This document shows, piece after piece, positions 1-8,697 of a stretch of DNA of 64,000 bases. The DNA comes from CAWGJF01 sp963822905. Lineage in GTDB: Bacteria; Bacteroidota; Ignavibacteria; Ignavibacteriales; Ignavibacteriaceae. Position 1 is the first letter of the stretch, and every line of letters begins with the position of its first letter. The notes beneath the pieces were generated by a model, which saw only the letters and a list, made by a program, of their open reading frames with translations, ran no database searches and had not been told where the DNA came from. Location of the stretch: NCBI GenBank assembly GCA_963822905.1, contig CAWGJF010000002.1, positions 744,001 to 808,000 of the forward strand, read 5' to 3'. The position numbers and the translations under genes were made by a program.

Positions 1-75
1 CGCCGCCTCAAAAGTTCCTTCCTTGTATTTAACAAATTTTCATTAAATTTATTTTTATTTTCTTTCATCTTTAAA

Positions 76-705
76 ATGAATTATCTGATCGCTTCAGTTA
101 TTGGCTATCTGTTTGGTTCAATTCCAACAGCATTTTTACTATTGAAAAAATCTAAAGGGATTGATATTCGGGAAGTAGGTTCGGGTAATGTTGGGGCATA
201 TAATTCCTATGATATTACAAAATCCAAATTCATAGGTATTGCTGTTTTGTTGGTCGATCTGATTAAGGGAGTACTCAGTGTGATTTTAGTGAAATTTATT
301 TTTCCAGATTCTTTTACACTCGCCGCCCTATCATTGATGTTCGCTGTATTCAGTCATTGTTTTAATCCCTGGATCAATTTTGGGGGAGGAAGAGGTTTAG
401 CAACAGCAGCGGGAGGATCCCTATTTATTTTTCCATTCCTTCCTATCGTATGGTTAATACTTTGGTTTATTTTTTATACACTGAAAAAAGATATTCTTTT
501 AGCTAATATTACAGCAATCATAATGACAATTCTAATATCCTTTAGTTCTGTTAATATTGAAATGAAATATTCATTCCCGAAACCGGTTGATGAAGGAAGC
601 TTGGTTTTCCTATCAACATCAATTTTAGTTTTAATTTTTATTAAGCATATCGAACCATTTAAAGAATTACTTCAAAAACAATTAAAGAATAAAAATGATA
701 AGTAA
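76..705 (+). CDS. plsY: Acyl-phosphate:glycerol-3-phosphate acyltransferase PlsY
   Basis: PlsY moves an acyl group from acyl-phosphate to glycerol-3-phosphate, the first committed step of phospholipid synthesis, in the inner membrane. The 209-residue protein is almost entirely hydrophobic, with about five or more membrane spans. It carries the PlsY signatures near the N-terminus (FGSIPTAFLL, then the glycine-rich GSGNVGAYN), a DLIKG loop and the HCFNPWINFGGGRGLAT segment. The length is normal for the family. Its last 11 bases overlap the start of the HtrA-type protease gene, so the two are probably co-transcribed and translationally coupled. I saw no convincing promoter in the 75 bases upstream, and the unit may begin before the window. 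Confidence 0.95.
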   Translation: MNYLIASVIGYLFGSIPTAFLLLKKSKGIDIREVGSGNVGAYNSYDITKSKFIGIAVLLVDLIKGVLSVILVKFIFPDSFTLAALSLMFAVFSHCFNPWINFGGGRGLATAAGGSLFIFPFLPIVWLILWFIFYTLKKDILLANITAIIMTILISFSSVNIEMKYSFPKPVDEGSLVFLSTSILVLIFIKHIEPFKELLQKQLKNKNDK

Positions 706-1879
706 GAAAACATATTTTTTTAGCTTAATTTTGATTGTCCTTCTTTTTTCAGGATCAATTTTTCTTATCGAAACAAAAAAAGATAAAAACTTTGACACCG
801 ACTCAACTGAAAATCATATCCGGAATGTTAATCAGAAAAACAATGCAATAGATGACATTAGTTTTTCTAGAGAAAATATTTTAACAAAAACAGTTCACGA
901 TGTCAGTCCTGCTGTGGTCGGAATAAATGTAACTGAAATAAGACAATACAGGGATCCATTTTCTTCTTTTTTTGATGATCCATTTTTCAAACAATATTTT
1001 GGGAACCAGGGAACGTACAATCAAAAAATTAAAGAACTGGGATCGGGTTATATCATTTCTTCAGATGGTTATATAGTTACTAATGATCACGTTGCAGGAA
1101 ATGCAGCAGAAGTTAAAGTTACTTTAACGGATGGTCGAACTTATGATGCAAAAGTAGTTGGATCAGATACTCCTTCTGATGTATGCTTATTAAAAATTGA
1201 TGAAACCAACCTTCCCTACTTAAAACTCGGGAATTCCGATGATATCATAATTGGCGAATGGGTTATTGCACTTGGAAATCCTTTTGGGTTATTTGAAATA
1301 AATGATAAACCAACAGTTACTGTTGGTGTAATAAGTGCAACGGGAATGAATCTCGAACCGGTAAACGGACGTTATTATTTAAATATGATTCAGACCGATG
1401 CTGCAATAAACGGAGGCAATAGTGGCGGTCCATTAGTTAATAGCCTTGGTGAGGTTATTGGAATGAATACTTTAATCTTTACAGCCGGGAATAATTCAGG
1501 AAATATCGGATTGGGATTTGCTCTTCCAGTAAACAAAGTTAAAAGAATTATTAAAGAACTCAAGAGCGATGGGAAAATTGACAGGGATTTTGAAATAGGT
1601 TTACGTATTCAAACCATAGATGAAGGACTTGCAAAATATTATAAACTTAAAACTTCAAAAGGAGTAATTGTAACTAAAGTTTATTCGGGTACTCCGGCAG
1701 ATAATGCCGGAATTGAAGTCGGTGATATAATTACCAGAATTGAAGGGTATCAAATTAATAACGAAGGCACAATGCAAAGTGTATTCTTTGAATTCAGAGT
1801 AGGACAAATTATTAAGATTGATATTATTAGAGATAACAATAAAATTGAAAAGGAAATGAAGCTGGAGAAAAAGGGATGA
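695..1879 (+). CDS. HtrA/DegQ-family periplasmic serine protease with PDZ domain
   Basis: Periplasmic trypsin-like protease/chaperone of the HtrA (Deg) family, used in envelope protein quality control. Residues 1-25 form an uncleaved or cleaved signal anchor. The protease domain spans roughly residues 60-285, with the triad visible as His132 (TNDHVAG), Asp162 (SDVCLLKID) and Ser243 (GGNSGGPL). A single PDZ domain occupies about residues 300-385 (GVIVTKVYSGTPADNAGIEVGDIIT). The length of 394 residues fits the one-PDZ DegS/DegQ-like class. It overlaps plsY upstream by 11 bases and purB downstream by four (ATGA), so it sits in the middle of a tight three-gene unit. Confidence 0.93.
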   Translation: MISKKTYFFSLILIVLLFSGSIFLIETKKDKNFDTDSTENHIRNVNQKNNAIDDISFSRENILTKTVHDVSPAVVGINVTEIRQYRDPFSSFFDDPFFKQYFGNQGTYNQKIKELGSGYIISSDGYIVTNDHVAGNAAEVKVTLTDGRTYDAKVVGSDTPSDVCLLKIDETNLPYLKLGNSDDIIIGEWVIALGNPFGLFEINDKPTVTVGVISATGMNLEPVNGRYYLNMIQTDAAINGGNSGGPLVNSLGEVIGMNTLIFTAGNNSGNIGLGFALPVNKVKRIIKELKSDGKIDRDFEIGLRIQTIDEGLAKYYKLKTSKGVIVTKVYSGTPADNAGIEVGDIITRIEGYQINNEGTMQSVFFEFRVGQIIKIDIIRDNNKIEKEMKLEKKG

Positions 1880-3177
1880 TTGGAAGATATACACTCCCGG
1901 AAATGGGAAAAATCTGGGAAGATGAATTTAAACTTTCAACGTGGTTAAAGATAGAAATATTGGCATGTGAAGCAAGAGCCGAAATGGGTGAAATTCCTAC
2001 TGATGACTTGAATACAATAAAAATGAAAGCTTCATTTGATGTTAATAGAGTTCTTGAAATTGAAGAAACAACAAAACACGATGTAATAGCTTTTCTTACA
2101 AATGTTTCAGAATTTGTTGGCCCGGCTTCAAGGCATATCCATTATGGAATGACTTCTTCCGATATACTTGATACCACACTTTCCTACCAGATGAAATTTG
2201 CCGGAGAAATCTTACTAAAAAAAATAAGCCAGTTAAAGGAAGCACTCAGAATAAAAGCAATTAAACACAAACATACTATTTGTGTTGGTAGATCTCACGG
2301 AGTTCATGCCGAAGTTACAACTATGGGTTTAAAATTTGCACTGTGGTTCGAAGAAACAAAAAGAAATATTTTAAGATTGGAATCAGCAATTAAAAGAATT
2401 AGCGTGGGTCAAATATCCGGAGCAGTAGGAACATTTGAACACCTTTCACCAAAAGTTGAAGAATATGTTTGTGAAAAGATGGGATTAAAACCAGCTCCGG
2501 TTTCTACTCAAGTTATTCAAAGAGACAGACATGCTGAATTCATGTCCACACTTGCGCTTATTGGTTCAACTCTTGAAAAAATAGCAATTGAAATCAGGCA
2601 TTTACAAAGAACTGAAGTTTTAGAAGCTGAAGAATACTTTTCAAAAGGACAAAAAGGATCTTCAGCAATGCCACATAAACGTAACCCAATTGTAAGTGAA
2701 CGCATTACCGGTTTATCCAGGATTCTTAGAAGCAATTCAATTGCCGCATTAGAAAATGTTGCTCTCTGGCATGAACGGGATATCTCACACTCCTCAGTAG
2801 AAAGAGTAATCATTCCTGACAGCTGTATCGCACTAGATTATATGCTAAATCTTGCAACTAAGCTTATCAGTGATTTAATAATATATCCTGAAAACATGAA
2901 AAGAAATTTAGAATTAACAAGAGGACTTGTTTATTCACAAACGATTCTACTCAAATTAGTTGATAAAGGGTTAACACGTGAGGATGCATATAAAGTAGTT
3001 CAGTCTGCAGCAATGAATGTGTGGAATAATCCACAGAAAAATTTGAGGAGTGAAATTTTAAATTCAACTGAATTAAAAAAATATTTAACCGAAATAGAAA
3101 TTGACAAGATTTTTAAAACTGATAAAATGTTAAAAAATGTTGATTTCATTTTTCAAAGGACTGTCGAAATTAAATAA
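1876..3177 (+). CDS. purB: Adenylosuccinate lyase
   Basis: Catalyses two fumarate-releasing steps of purine synthesis: SAICAR to AICAR, and adenylosuccinate to AMP. The 433-residue protein has the fumarase/aspartase superfamily signature GSSAMPHKRNP at residues 261-271. It also has the upstream active-site blocks TSSDILDT (about 93-100) and GRSHGVHAE (138-146, with the conserved His141). Its length matches the short bacterial PurB type. The start codon overlaps the htrA stop in an ATGA junction, which fixes the start. It ends about 100 bases before the next gene, which has its own promoter-like site. Confidence 0.97.
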   Translation: MIGRYTLPEMGKIWEDEFKLSTWLKIEILACEARAEMGEIPTDDLNTIKMKASFDVNRVLEIEETTKHDVIAFLTNVSEFVGPASRHIHYGMTSSDILDTTLSYQMKFAGEILLKKISQLKEALRIKAIKHKHTICVGRSHGVHAEVTTMGLKFALWFEETKRNILRLESAIKRISVGQISGAVGTFEHLSPKVEEYVCEKMGLKPAPVSTQVIQRDRHAEFMSTLALIGSTLEKIAIEIRHLQRTEVLEAEEYFSKGQKGSSAMPHKRNPIVSERITGLSRILRSNSIAALENVALWHERDISHSSVERVIIPDSCIALDYMLNLATKLISDLIIYPENMKRNLELTRGLVYSQTILLKLVDKGLTREDAYKVVQSAAMNVWNNPQKNLRSEILNSTELKKYLTEIEIDKIFKTDKMLKNVDFIFQRTVEIK

Positions 3178-3225
3178 ATCCTTCCAATTATTTACTCTTC
3201 AACAAATCCACTAATGATATTTGGA

Positions 3226-3254
3226 TTGCAATTCTTTAAGAATGAGAGTATATA
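3226..3254 (+). promoter_or_regulatory. Candidate sigma-70 promoter for the S41 protease gene
   Basis: TTGCAA at 3226-3231 and TATATA at 3249-3254 are separated by exactly 17 bases. Transcription would begin near 3262, about 20 bases before the ATG at 3284. This argues against an upstream TTG start at 3221, which would lie inside the promoter. Inferred from sequence only. Confidence 0.45.
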
Positions 3255-3283
3255 ACCTGAATAAACGTAGGAATATATTAATT

Positions 3284-5374
3284 ATGAATAAAAAGAGATT
3301 TGTAAGATTACTATTTGTTTTAGTTTTGCTTTCTTGCGTGAGTTTATTTGTTGGTACTGCAATTTTCCCAAATAGTACCAGCGATCCCTCCGACTCATTA
3401 ACAGTGATCAAGCCTAAAGCTCAATATCTTTTAGAAGACCAATTAATTACTACAATACTTTCCAGGTATCATTACAAAAAGTTTGATCTAAATGATTCAT
3501 TATCAACAATAATATATAAGAATTATCTGGATGCTCTTGATAATGGTAAAAATTATTTTCTTAAAACTGACATTCAAGAATTTAACAATTATCAATATCA
3601 ATTTGATAACTTTCTTCTTGAAGGAAATATTCAGACTTTTTATGATATATTTAACCGCTACCTTGAACGATTATCCACACGAATAAACTACATCGATACA
3701 ATTCTCGCAAAAGAATTTGACTATACAAAAAAAGAGAATTTAATACTGAACAGAGATAGTTCTGATTGGGCTGCAGCACCACAAGAACTTAACGATCTTT
3801 GGAGAAAGAGATTAAAAAACGATGCGTTGATTTTGAAATTAGCCGGAAAGGATTGGGATTATATAAAAGATAATCTTTCTAAGAGATATGAGAATTATTC
3901 AGATATTTTAAATCAATACAATTCTGAAGATGTTTTTCAACTTGCTATGAATGCGTTTACAAATGCAATTGATCCTCATACAAATTATTTGTCTCCCATT
4001 ACTTCAGAAAATTTTAAAATTGATATGAGTCTTTCGCTTGAAGGCATTGGAGCAAGACTTATGTACGAAGATGGATATACGAAAGTCGTTGAAATAATTC
4101 CTGGTGGTCCGGCGTATAAATCTAAAAAACTTCACGTAAATGATAGGATTGTTTCTGTTGCACAGGATGAAGATGGTGATTTTGTTAATATAATTGGATG
4201 GAGAACTACTGACGTTGTTCAATTAATAAGGGGACCTAAAAATACAATTGTTCGTTTACAAATTCTTCCTGCCGAACTTGGAACAGATGCAGAACCGGTT
4301 GAGATCAAGTTAATCCGGGATAAAGTTAAATTAGAAGATCAATCCGCCAGCAGCAAAGTAATTGACATAAATAATGATGGAATTCCATATAAAATTGGTG
4401 TCATTACAATTCCAAAATTTTATACTGATTTTGAAGGAAAACGAAATGGGGATAACAGCTCTTCCAGTACTTCGGTTGATGTTAGAAAACTACTTGTAAA
4501 ATTGAAATCCGAAAATGTCGATGGAGTAATTATAGATTTGAGAAGCGATGGGGGCGGAGCTTTAAATGAAGCTATTGATGTTAGCGGATTGTTTATTAAA
4601 AAAGGACCGATAGTTCAGGTTAAACAGTCTGATGGAAAAATTGAAGTTGGAGAAGACCCTGATTCAGATATTGTCTATGACGGACCACTTGCTGTGCTTG
4701 TTAATCGATTTAGTGCATCAGCTTCTGAAATATTCACAGGTGCGATCCAGGATTATGGCAGAGGATTAATAATTGGCGAAAAAACTTATGGTAAAGGTAC
4801 AGTCCAGAATATGATTGACTTAAATCGTTTGAGTTCATTTAATGGAGAACAGCTTGGTCAACTCAAAATTACAATTGCAAAATATTATAGAATCAACGGA
4901 ACGAGCACTCAAAAACTTGGTGTTTCTCCTGACATTACTCTTCCCTCACCTGTCGATCCGCATGAATTTGGAGAAAGTTCGGATCAAAGTGCTTTGCCCT
5001 GGGATCAGATTAAGTCTTTGGAATTTGCAAAATTCGGTGATCTATCAAATATGATTTCAAAGTTAAAAATACTTTCTCAAGAGAGAATTAATAGTAGCCC
5101 TGCTTTTGATGATATAAAAGAAGATATAAAAGAATATAAATTGAAAAAAGAAAAGAATTATATTTCATTAAATGAAGAAATAAGGAAAAAAGAAAAAGAA
5201 GAGAATGATAAAAGGAAGTTGAATAAAGATAATGAGAATGACGAAGTTGACTTAGTTGGAAATGAAGAAGTTAAAGATGATAAAAATGAAAAACCCGATG
5301 CATATCTCCTGGAATCAGGAATGATTATAACAGATATGATCAGGTTAAAAAATGAATTAACAAAAATAAATTAG
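3284..5374 (+). CDS. prc: Tail-specific (C-terminal processing) protease, peptidase family S41, Prc-like
   Basis: Periplasmic Ser/Lys protease that trims or degrades proteins from their C-termini; in other bacteria Prc acts on penicillin-binding proteins and MltS-type hydrolases. With the ATG at 3284 the protein has 696 residues. It begins with a signal sequence (MNKKRFVRLLFVLVLLSC) and has an N-terminal helical region and a PDZ domain (GIGARLMYEDGYTKVVEIIPGGPA). The S41 domain follows, with the serine in RFSASASEIF and the lysine in GEKTYGKGTVQ, spaced as in Escherichia coli Prc. A lysine/glutamate-rich C-terminal region matches the Prc C-terminal extension. The reading frame is open back to a TTG at 3221, but the putative promoter and signal peptide favour 3284. 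Confidence 0.92.
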   Translation: MNKKRFVRLLFVLVLLSCVSLFVGTAIFPNSTSDPSDSLTVIKPKAQYLLEDQLITTILSRYHYKKFDLNDSLSTIIYKNYLDALDNGKNYFLKTDIQEFNNYQYQFDNFLLEGNIQTFYDIFNRYLERLSTRINYIDTILAKEFDYTKKENLILNRDSSDWAAAPQELNDLWRKRLKNDALILKLAGKDWDYIKDNLSKRYENYSDILNQYNSEDVFQLAMNAFTNAIDPHTNYLSPITSENFKIDMSLSLEGIGARLMYEDGYTKVVEIIPGGPAYKSKKLHVNDRIVSVAQDEDGDFVNIIGWRTTDVVQLIRGPKNTIVRLQILPAELGTDAEPVEIKLIRDKVKLEDQSASSKVIDINNDGIPYKIGVITIPKFYTDFEGKRNGDNSSSSTSVDVRKLLVKLKSENVDGVIIDLRSDGGGALNEAIDVSGLFIKKGPIVQVKQSDGKIEVGEDPDSDIVYDGPLAVLVNRFSASASEIFTGAIQDYGRGLIIGEKTYGKGTVQNMIDLNRLSSFNGEQLGQLKITIAKYYRINGTSTQKLGVSPDITLPSPVDPHEFGESSDQSALPWDQIKSLEFAKFGDLSNMISKLKILSQERINSSPAFDDIKEDIKEYKLKKEKNYISLNEEIRKKEKEENDKRKLNKDNENDEVDLVGNEEVKDDKNEKPDAYLLESGMIITDMIRLKNELTKIN

Positions 5375-5376
5375 TA

Positions 5377-6165
5377 CTACTTTATAAATTCAAGCAGTTT
5401 TTCTTCAACTACTGGGTACATAGTTTCCTTGAAAGGAAAATCAAGATCAGTTTCAAATATAAATGCCATAGGTTCAAATATCTGTTGAGAGTATTTAATG
5501 AAATCACTCATTAACTGGTCAACATTTTTATTCATCATCATAAAAGGGATAGCACGAATCAGCTTTGTCTGAAGTTGACTGGTCGGTTCATCGTTGAACC
5601 AGGACCAATCTACTTCATACAAAAATATATTTAACAATTCTTTCTTATTATCAGGTACTGCAAAGTAACCTTTTCCTAAATAATTTTTGTTAGTGCTTAG
5701 TTTTCTTACAGAAAGATTTTGTTCTATAAAAGATTTTAATATTTTACCTTCTTCCAGAACGGAGTGATTGAGTTTTAAAGCCCATTCAACGAATTCAAGT
5801 AAGCGGTCGAGCTGTTCTCCAATTTGATTCGCTTTTTCATAAACTGTAATTCTTTCATTGAGTCGTCTTGCTCGTATCTGGTTGTCAAACCAAATTTTTG
5901 ATTCAATATTATCTCGTAGAATTTCTTCCAAACTCAAATTCAGCTGAATAGAATCAGGCAGAGCCGGAAACAATTTATTTCTGTGAAGCTGTGAACTCCA
6001 TTCTTTTATTCTGCTCAGGATCGTGTACTCATTACTCTCCCAATCAGAACCACAGGATGTTAATTTTTTTACGTCAAGAGTAATCATTTGTTTCTCAATA
6101 ATGTATTTGCCTAGTAAAGGCAAATTTTGAACCAAACAAATCAGCGACAGATATTGTTTTGGCAC
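5377..6165 (-). CDS. Protein of unknown function
   Basis: I do not recognise this 262-residue protein. It looks soluble and largely alpha-helical, with no signal peptide and no membrane segment, and is rich in charged and aromatic residues (for example EVDWSWFNDEP). It converges on the S41 protease gene with a two-base gap and is separated by about 190 bases from the aldehyde dehydrogenase gene, so it is probably its own unit. The longest frame starts at a GTG; an internal ATG at 6087 (MITLDVKKL) with a weak GAGA upstream is an alternative start. Codon use looks like its neighbours, so I take it to be real and resident rather than recently acquired. Confidence 0.7.
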   Translation of the reverse strand: MPKQYLSLICLVQNLPLLGKYIIEKQMITLDVKKLTSCGSDWESNEYTILSRIKEWSSQLHRNKLFPALPDSIQLNLSLEEILRDNIESKIWFDNQIRARRLNERITVYEKANQIGEQLDRLLEFVEWALKLNHSVLEEGKILKSFIEQNLSVRKLSTNKNYLGKGYFAVPDNKKELLNIFLYEVDWSWFNDEPTSQLQTKLIRAIPFMMMNKNVDQLMSDFIKYSQQIFEPMAFIFETDLDFPFKETMYPVVEEKLLEFIK

Positions 6166-6305
6166 AGCATGGCATATGTATCATCTTTAGAAATACATGA
6201 AAATATTGCTAGTGATTTCAAAGATTTCCGGTAAAAAGGTTTAGAAAATAAGAGTGAATGTCGAGGTTGGATTTTTAATGTATTTTATTTACAGAAAAAT
6301 ATTCA

Positions 6306-6338
6306 TTAAGGGAACGGAAAAAAATACCGTTCCCTTAA
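6306..6338 (-). terminator. Strong hairpin terminator after the aldehyde dehydrogenase gene
   Basis: A perfect 12-bp stem (TTAAGGGAACGG paired with CCGTTCCCTTAA) with a nine-base A-rich loop lies just past the dehydrogenase stop codon. Read on the minus strand it is followed within a few bases by a T-rich stretch. The stem is symmetric, so it could act on both strands, but no gene reads into it from the plus side. Confidence 0.7.
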
Positions 6339-6358
6339 CCATTGAAAGAGTTACCAAA

Positions 6359-7891
6359 TCAGATATCGAATTTAATCCCCTGAGCTAACGGCAGTTGTGT
6401 TCCATAATTTATCGTGTTTGTCTGTCTTCTCATATAAGCTTTCCATGAATCACTACCGGATTCTCTTCCTCCGCCAGTTTCTTTTTCACCACCGAAAGCA
6501 CCACCTATTTCAGCACCCGAAGTACCAATATTTACATTAGCAATTCCACAGTCAGAACCAATAGCAGAAAGAAATTGTTCTGCTTCTCTCAAATTATTTG
6601 TGAAAATTGCAGAAGATAATCCTTGAACAACTCCATTATGTAACTCAATGGCTTCATCAAGAGAACTATTATATTTAATTAAATAAAGAATAGGAGCAAA
6701 TGTTTCTTCCTGTACAATTTCATAGTGATTTTCAGCTTCAATAATTGCAGGCATTACATAGCAACCGGATTCATATCCATTTCCACTTAATTCATTTCCG
6801 CCATAAATAATCTTTCCGCCTTCTTCTTTAACTTTTTTAAGTGCATTTGTGAACATTTTAACAGCATCTTTATCTATTAATGGTCCAACGTGATTTTTTT
6901 GATCAAGTGGGTTCCCAATTTTTAAGCCCTTATAAGCCTTTAGAATAGATTCTTTTACTTTATCATAAATCGATTCATGAATTATTAGCCTTCTGGTTGT
7001 AGTACATCTCTGGCCTGCTGTTCCAACAGCTCCAAAAACAACTGCGGGTATTGCAATCTTTAAATCAGCATCAGGTGTTATTATAATCGCATTGTTACCG
7101 CCAAGTTCAAGTATAGATTTCCCAAATCGTTTTGCTATTACTTCCCCGGCATGTTTTCCAACTCTTGTTGATCCTGTTACAGAAATAAGAGGAATATTTT
7201 TATCATTTAAAATTCTTTCCCCAATTGATGAGCCTCTTCCAACAACAAGATTAAATATTCCTTCAGGCAAATTATTTTCTTTAATTACTTCCTCAACAAT
7301 GTGTTGTGTGGCAATAGCCGATAGTGGTACTTTTGAAGATGGCTTCCAGATATTCACATCACCACAAACTGCAGCAAGCATTGCATTCCATGACCAAACT
7401 GCGACTGGAAAATTAAAAGCTGATATTGTACAAACAATGCCAAGCGGATGATATTGGTCATACATTCTGTGTGAGGGTCTTTCCGATTGCATTGTAGAAC
7501 CATATAATTGTCTCGACTGACCAACAGCAAAATCACATATGTCTATCATTTCCTGCACTTCACCCAATCCTTCCTGTAAAGATTTTCCCATCTCAAATGA
7601 AACAAGTTTTCCAAGCGGTACTTTATATTCGCGAAGTTTAAGTCCGATTTGTCTTACAATCTCACCTCGTTTAGGTGCCGGAAGAGTTCTCCAGTGTTTA
7701 AAAGCATTCTGAGCAGTTTTAATCATATTATCATAATCTGTTTCTGAAGCCTGGTAAACAGAAGCAATAAATTCTCCTGTAGCCGGAGAATGAATTTTCA
7801 ATTCACCTTCTGTAGTTGTTGAATTCCATTTAATTCCTGTTGATAAACCGAAATTGTTTTTATTAATTTTTAATTCTTTAAGAAAATCCAT
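6359..7891 (-). CDS. Aldehyde dehydrogenase, family 7 type (probable alpha-aminoadipate semialdehyde / piperideine-6-carboxylate dehydrogenase)
   Basis: NAD(P)-dependent oxidation of an aldehyde to an acid. The general base Glu262 (LELGGNN), the nucleophile Cys296 (GQRCTTTRR) and the oxyanion Asn160 (SAFNFPVAVWSWN) are all visible. The overall sequence resembles ALDH7/antiquitin, which oxidises alpha-aminoadipate semialdehyde. The lysine 6-aminotransferase gene about 800 bases away makes this substrate likely. The start at 7891 is chosen because it follows a strong Shine-Dalgarno (TAGGAG, seven-base spacing); the frame stays open to 7918, but that would overlap the upstream regulator gene. 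The product is 510 residues, normal for the family. Confidence 0.9.
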   Translation of the reverse strand: MDFLKELKINKNNFGLSTGIKWNSTTTEGELKIHSPATGEFIASVYQASETDYDNMIKTAQNAFKHWRTLPAPKRGEIVRQIGLKLREYKVPLGKLVSFEMGKSLQEGLGEVQEMIDICDFAVGQSRQLYGSTMQSERPSHRMYDQYHPLGIVCTISAFNFPVAVWSWNAMLAAVCGDVNIWKPSSKVPLSAIATQHIVEEVIKENNLPEGIFNLVVGRGSSIGERILNDKNIPLISVTGSTRVGKHAGEVIAKRFGKSILELGGNNAIIITPDADLKIAIPAVVFGAVGTAGQRCTTTRRLIIHESIYDKVKESILKAYKGLKIGNPLDQKNHVGPLIDKDAVKMFTNALKKVKEEGGKIIYGGNELSGNGYESGCYVMPAIIEAENHYEIVQEETFAPILYLIKYNSSLDEAIELHNGVVQGLSSAIFTNNLREAEQFLSAIGSDCGIANVNIGTSGAEIGGAFGGEKETGGGRESGSDSWKAYMRRQTNTINYGTQLPLAQGIKFDI

Positions 7892-7910
7892 TTTAACTCC
7901 TAATGTATTT

Positions 7911-8333
7911 TTATTCATTAATTGAATCGATTATTTGATTGAGCTTTATTAATTTCATTCTTTCCTCAATATCAGTTTGAATATCAGAAAAAAGTGATAG
8001 GAAAAAATTATTATGTTTTACTGATTTTTTAGTTTTTTCAGCACTATTCGAATTTTTAAAATCCAGATGAAATGCTTTTCTTTCTTCAACAGCACAATAG
8101 ATCTCCTGAAGATCTATTTCATTTGAGTTTTTAACTAGTGAAAATCCGCCTAATGTTCCCTGGGAACTTTTAATAATACCACATTTAACAAGATAAGATA
8201 AAATCTTTCGCAGTTTAGATGCATTTACATTAATGTTTTTAGAAATATCAGAACTGTTTTTTGGTTCAGGATAACTTTCTGCTAAATAGGATAATGCTTT
8301 TACAGCTGTGGATAATTTTAGTGAAGCTGACAT
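7911..8333 (-). CDS. Rrf2-family-like winged-helix transcription regulator
   Basis: 140 residues. The N-terminal 80 residues are a typical Rrf2 winged helix: LSTAVKALSYLAES, then NSSDISKNINVNASKLRKILSYLVKCGIIKSSQGTLGGFSL. The three clustered cysteines that bind an iron-sulfur centre in IscR, NsrR and RirA are absent; only two isolated cysteines are seen. It is therefore probably a cluster-free member sensing something else. It lies 19 bases upstream of the aldehyde dehydrogenase start in the same direction, so the two are co-transcribed, and divergent from the lysine aminotransferase gene. Its own promoter overlaps an inverted repeat, which suggests autoregulation. The exact ligand is unknown. 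Confidence 0.82.
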   Translation of the reverse strand: MSASLKLSTAVKALSYLAESYPEPKNSSDISKNINVNASKLRKILSYLVKCGIIKSSQGTLGGFSLVKNSNEIDLQEIYCAVEERKAFHLDFKNSNSAEKTKKSVKHNNFFLSLFSDIQTDIEERMKLIKLNQIIDSINE

Positions 8334-8346
8334 AATTTTTTAATCT

Positions 8347-8363
8347 GTTACAGTAAGTGTAAC
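8347..8363. promoter_or_regulatory. Candidate operator: 17-bp inverted repeat over the -10 of the Rrf2-type gene
   Basis: GTTACA and TGTAAC form a perfect 6-bp inverted repeat with a five-base spacer. The repeat covers the -10 box of the regulator's own promoter and lies 14 bases upstream of its ATG. Size, symmetry and position match how Rrf2 dimers bind. The assignment to this regulator is inference. Confidence 0.5.
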
Positions 8364-8384
8364 TAATTAAAATTAAAATGTCAA
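8356..8384 (-). promoter_or_regulatory. Sigma-70-type promoter of the Rrf2-type regulator / aldehyde dehydrogenase unit
   Basis: On the minus strand a consensus TTGACA (8384-8379) is followed after exactly 17 bases by TACACT (8361-8356). The predicted start of transcription is near 8349, giving a short leader of about 15 bases. It is the best promoter match I found in the window. Confidence 0.6.
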
Positions 8385-8405
8385 TCGAAAACTATGCACT
8401 TATTT

Positions 8406-8425
8406 TGAGATTACATTTAATCTCA
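8406..8425. promoter_or_regulatory. 20-bp palindrome in the divergent control region
   Basis: TGAGATTA and TAATCTCA are perfect 8-bp arms around a four-base centre (CATT). It lies 22 bases beyond the -35 box of the regulator promoter and 273 bases before the aminotransferase ATG. It could be a second operator, possibly for a different regulator since the half-site differs from GTTACA. No U-tract follows on either strand, so it is not a typical terminator. Confidence 0.45.
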
Positions 8426-8697
8426 GAGGTTTACAATATATTCTCGATTATAAATCGTAAAAACAAATATTGATTTGATGGAAGTAATTGTATTAAATTA
8501 GTATTATTATAATTATAAATTATGAACTGGTACAATTTACATATCAACAATCACTCTTCCAGTACGGAACATAGAAGCTATTTCGTTTCTGCTTTCGAAA
8601 ACGTTTTTTAATCCTTATCCACCTCTTATTGATTCTCTTTTATTAGCATAATTCTTGATTTATAAATTAACCTTACTCAATTTATATAGGTGTTCTT
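8426..8697. other. AT-rich upstream region of the lysine aminotransferase gene
   Basis: Together with the operator region this makes a 364-base gap without a gene. I see no open frame of note, no tRNA and no clear promoter match, although a promoter for the aminotransferase must lie here. A Shine-Dalgarno (AGGTG, five-base spacing) precedes the ATG at 8698. Confidence 0.4.

Noticed and set aside
7092..7451. Open frame of 119 codons on the plus strand opposite the aldehyde dehydrogenase gene
   Set aside because: It lies wholly inside a well-supported gene and its product looks like the mirror of that gene's codons, with no family features.
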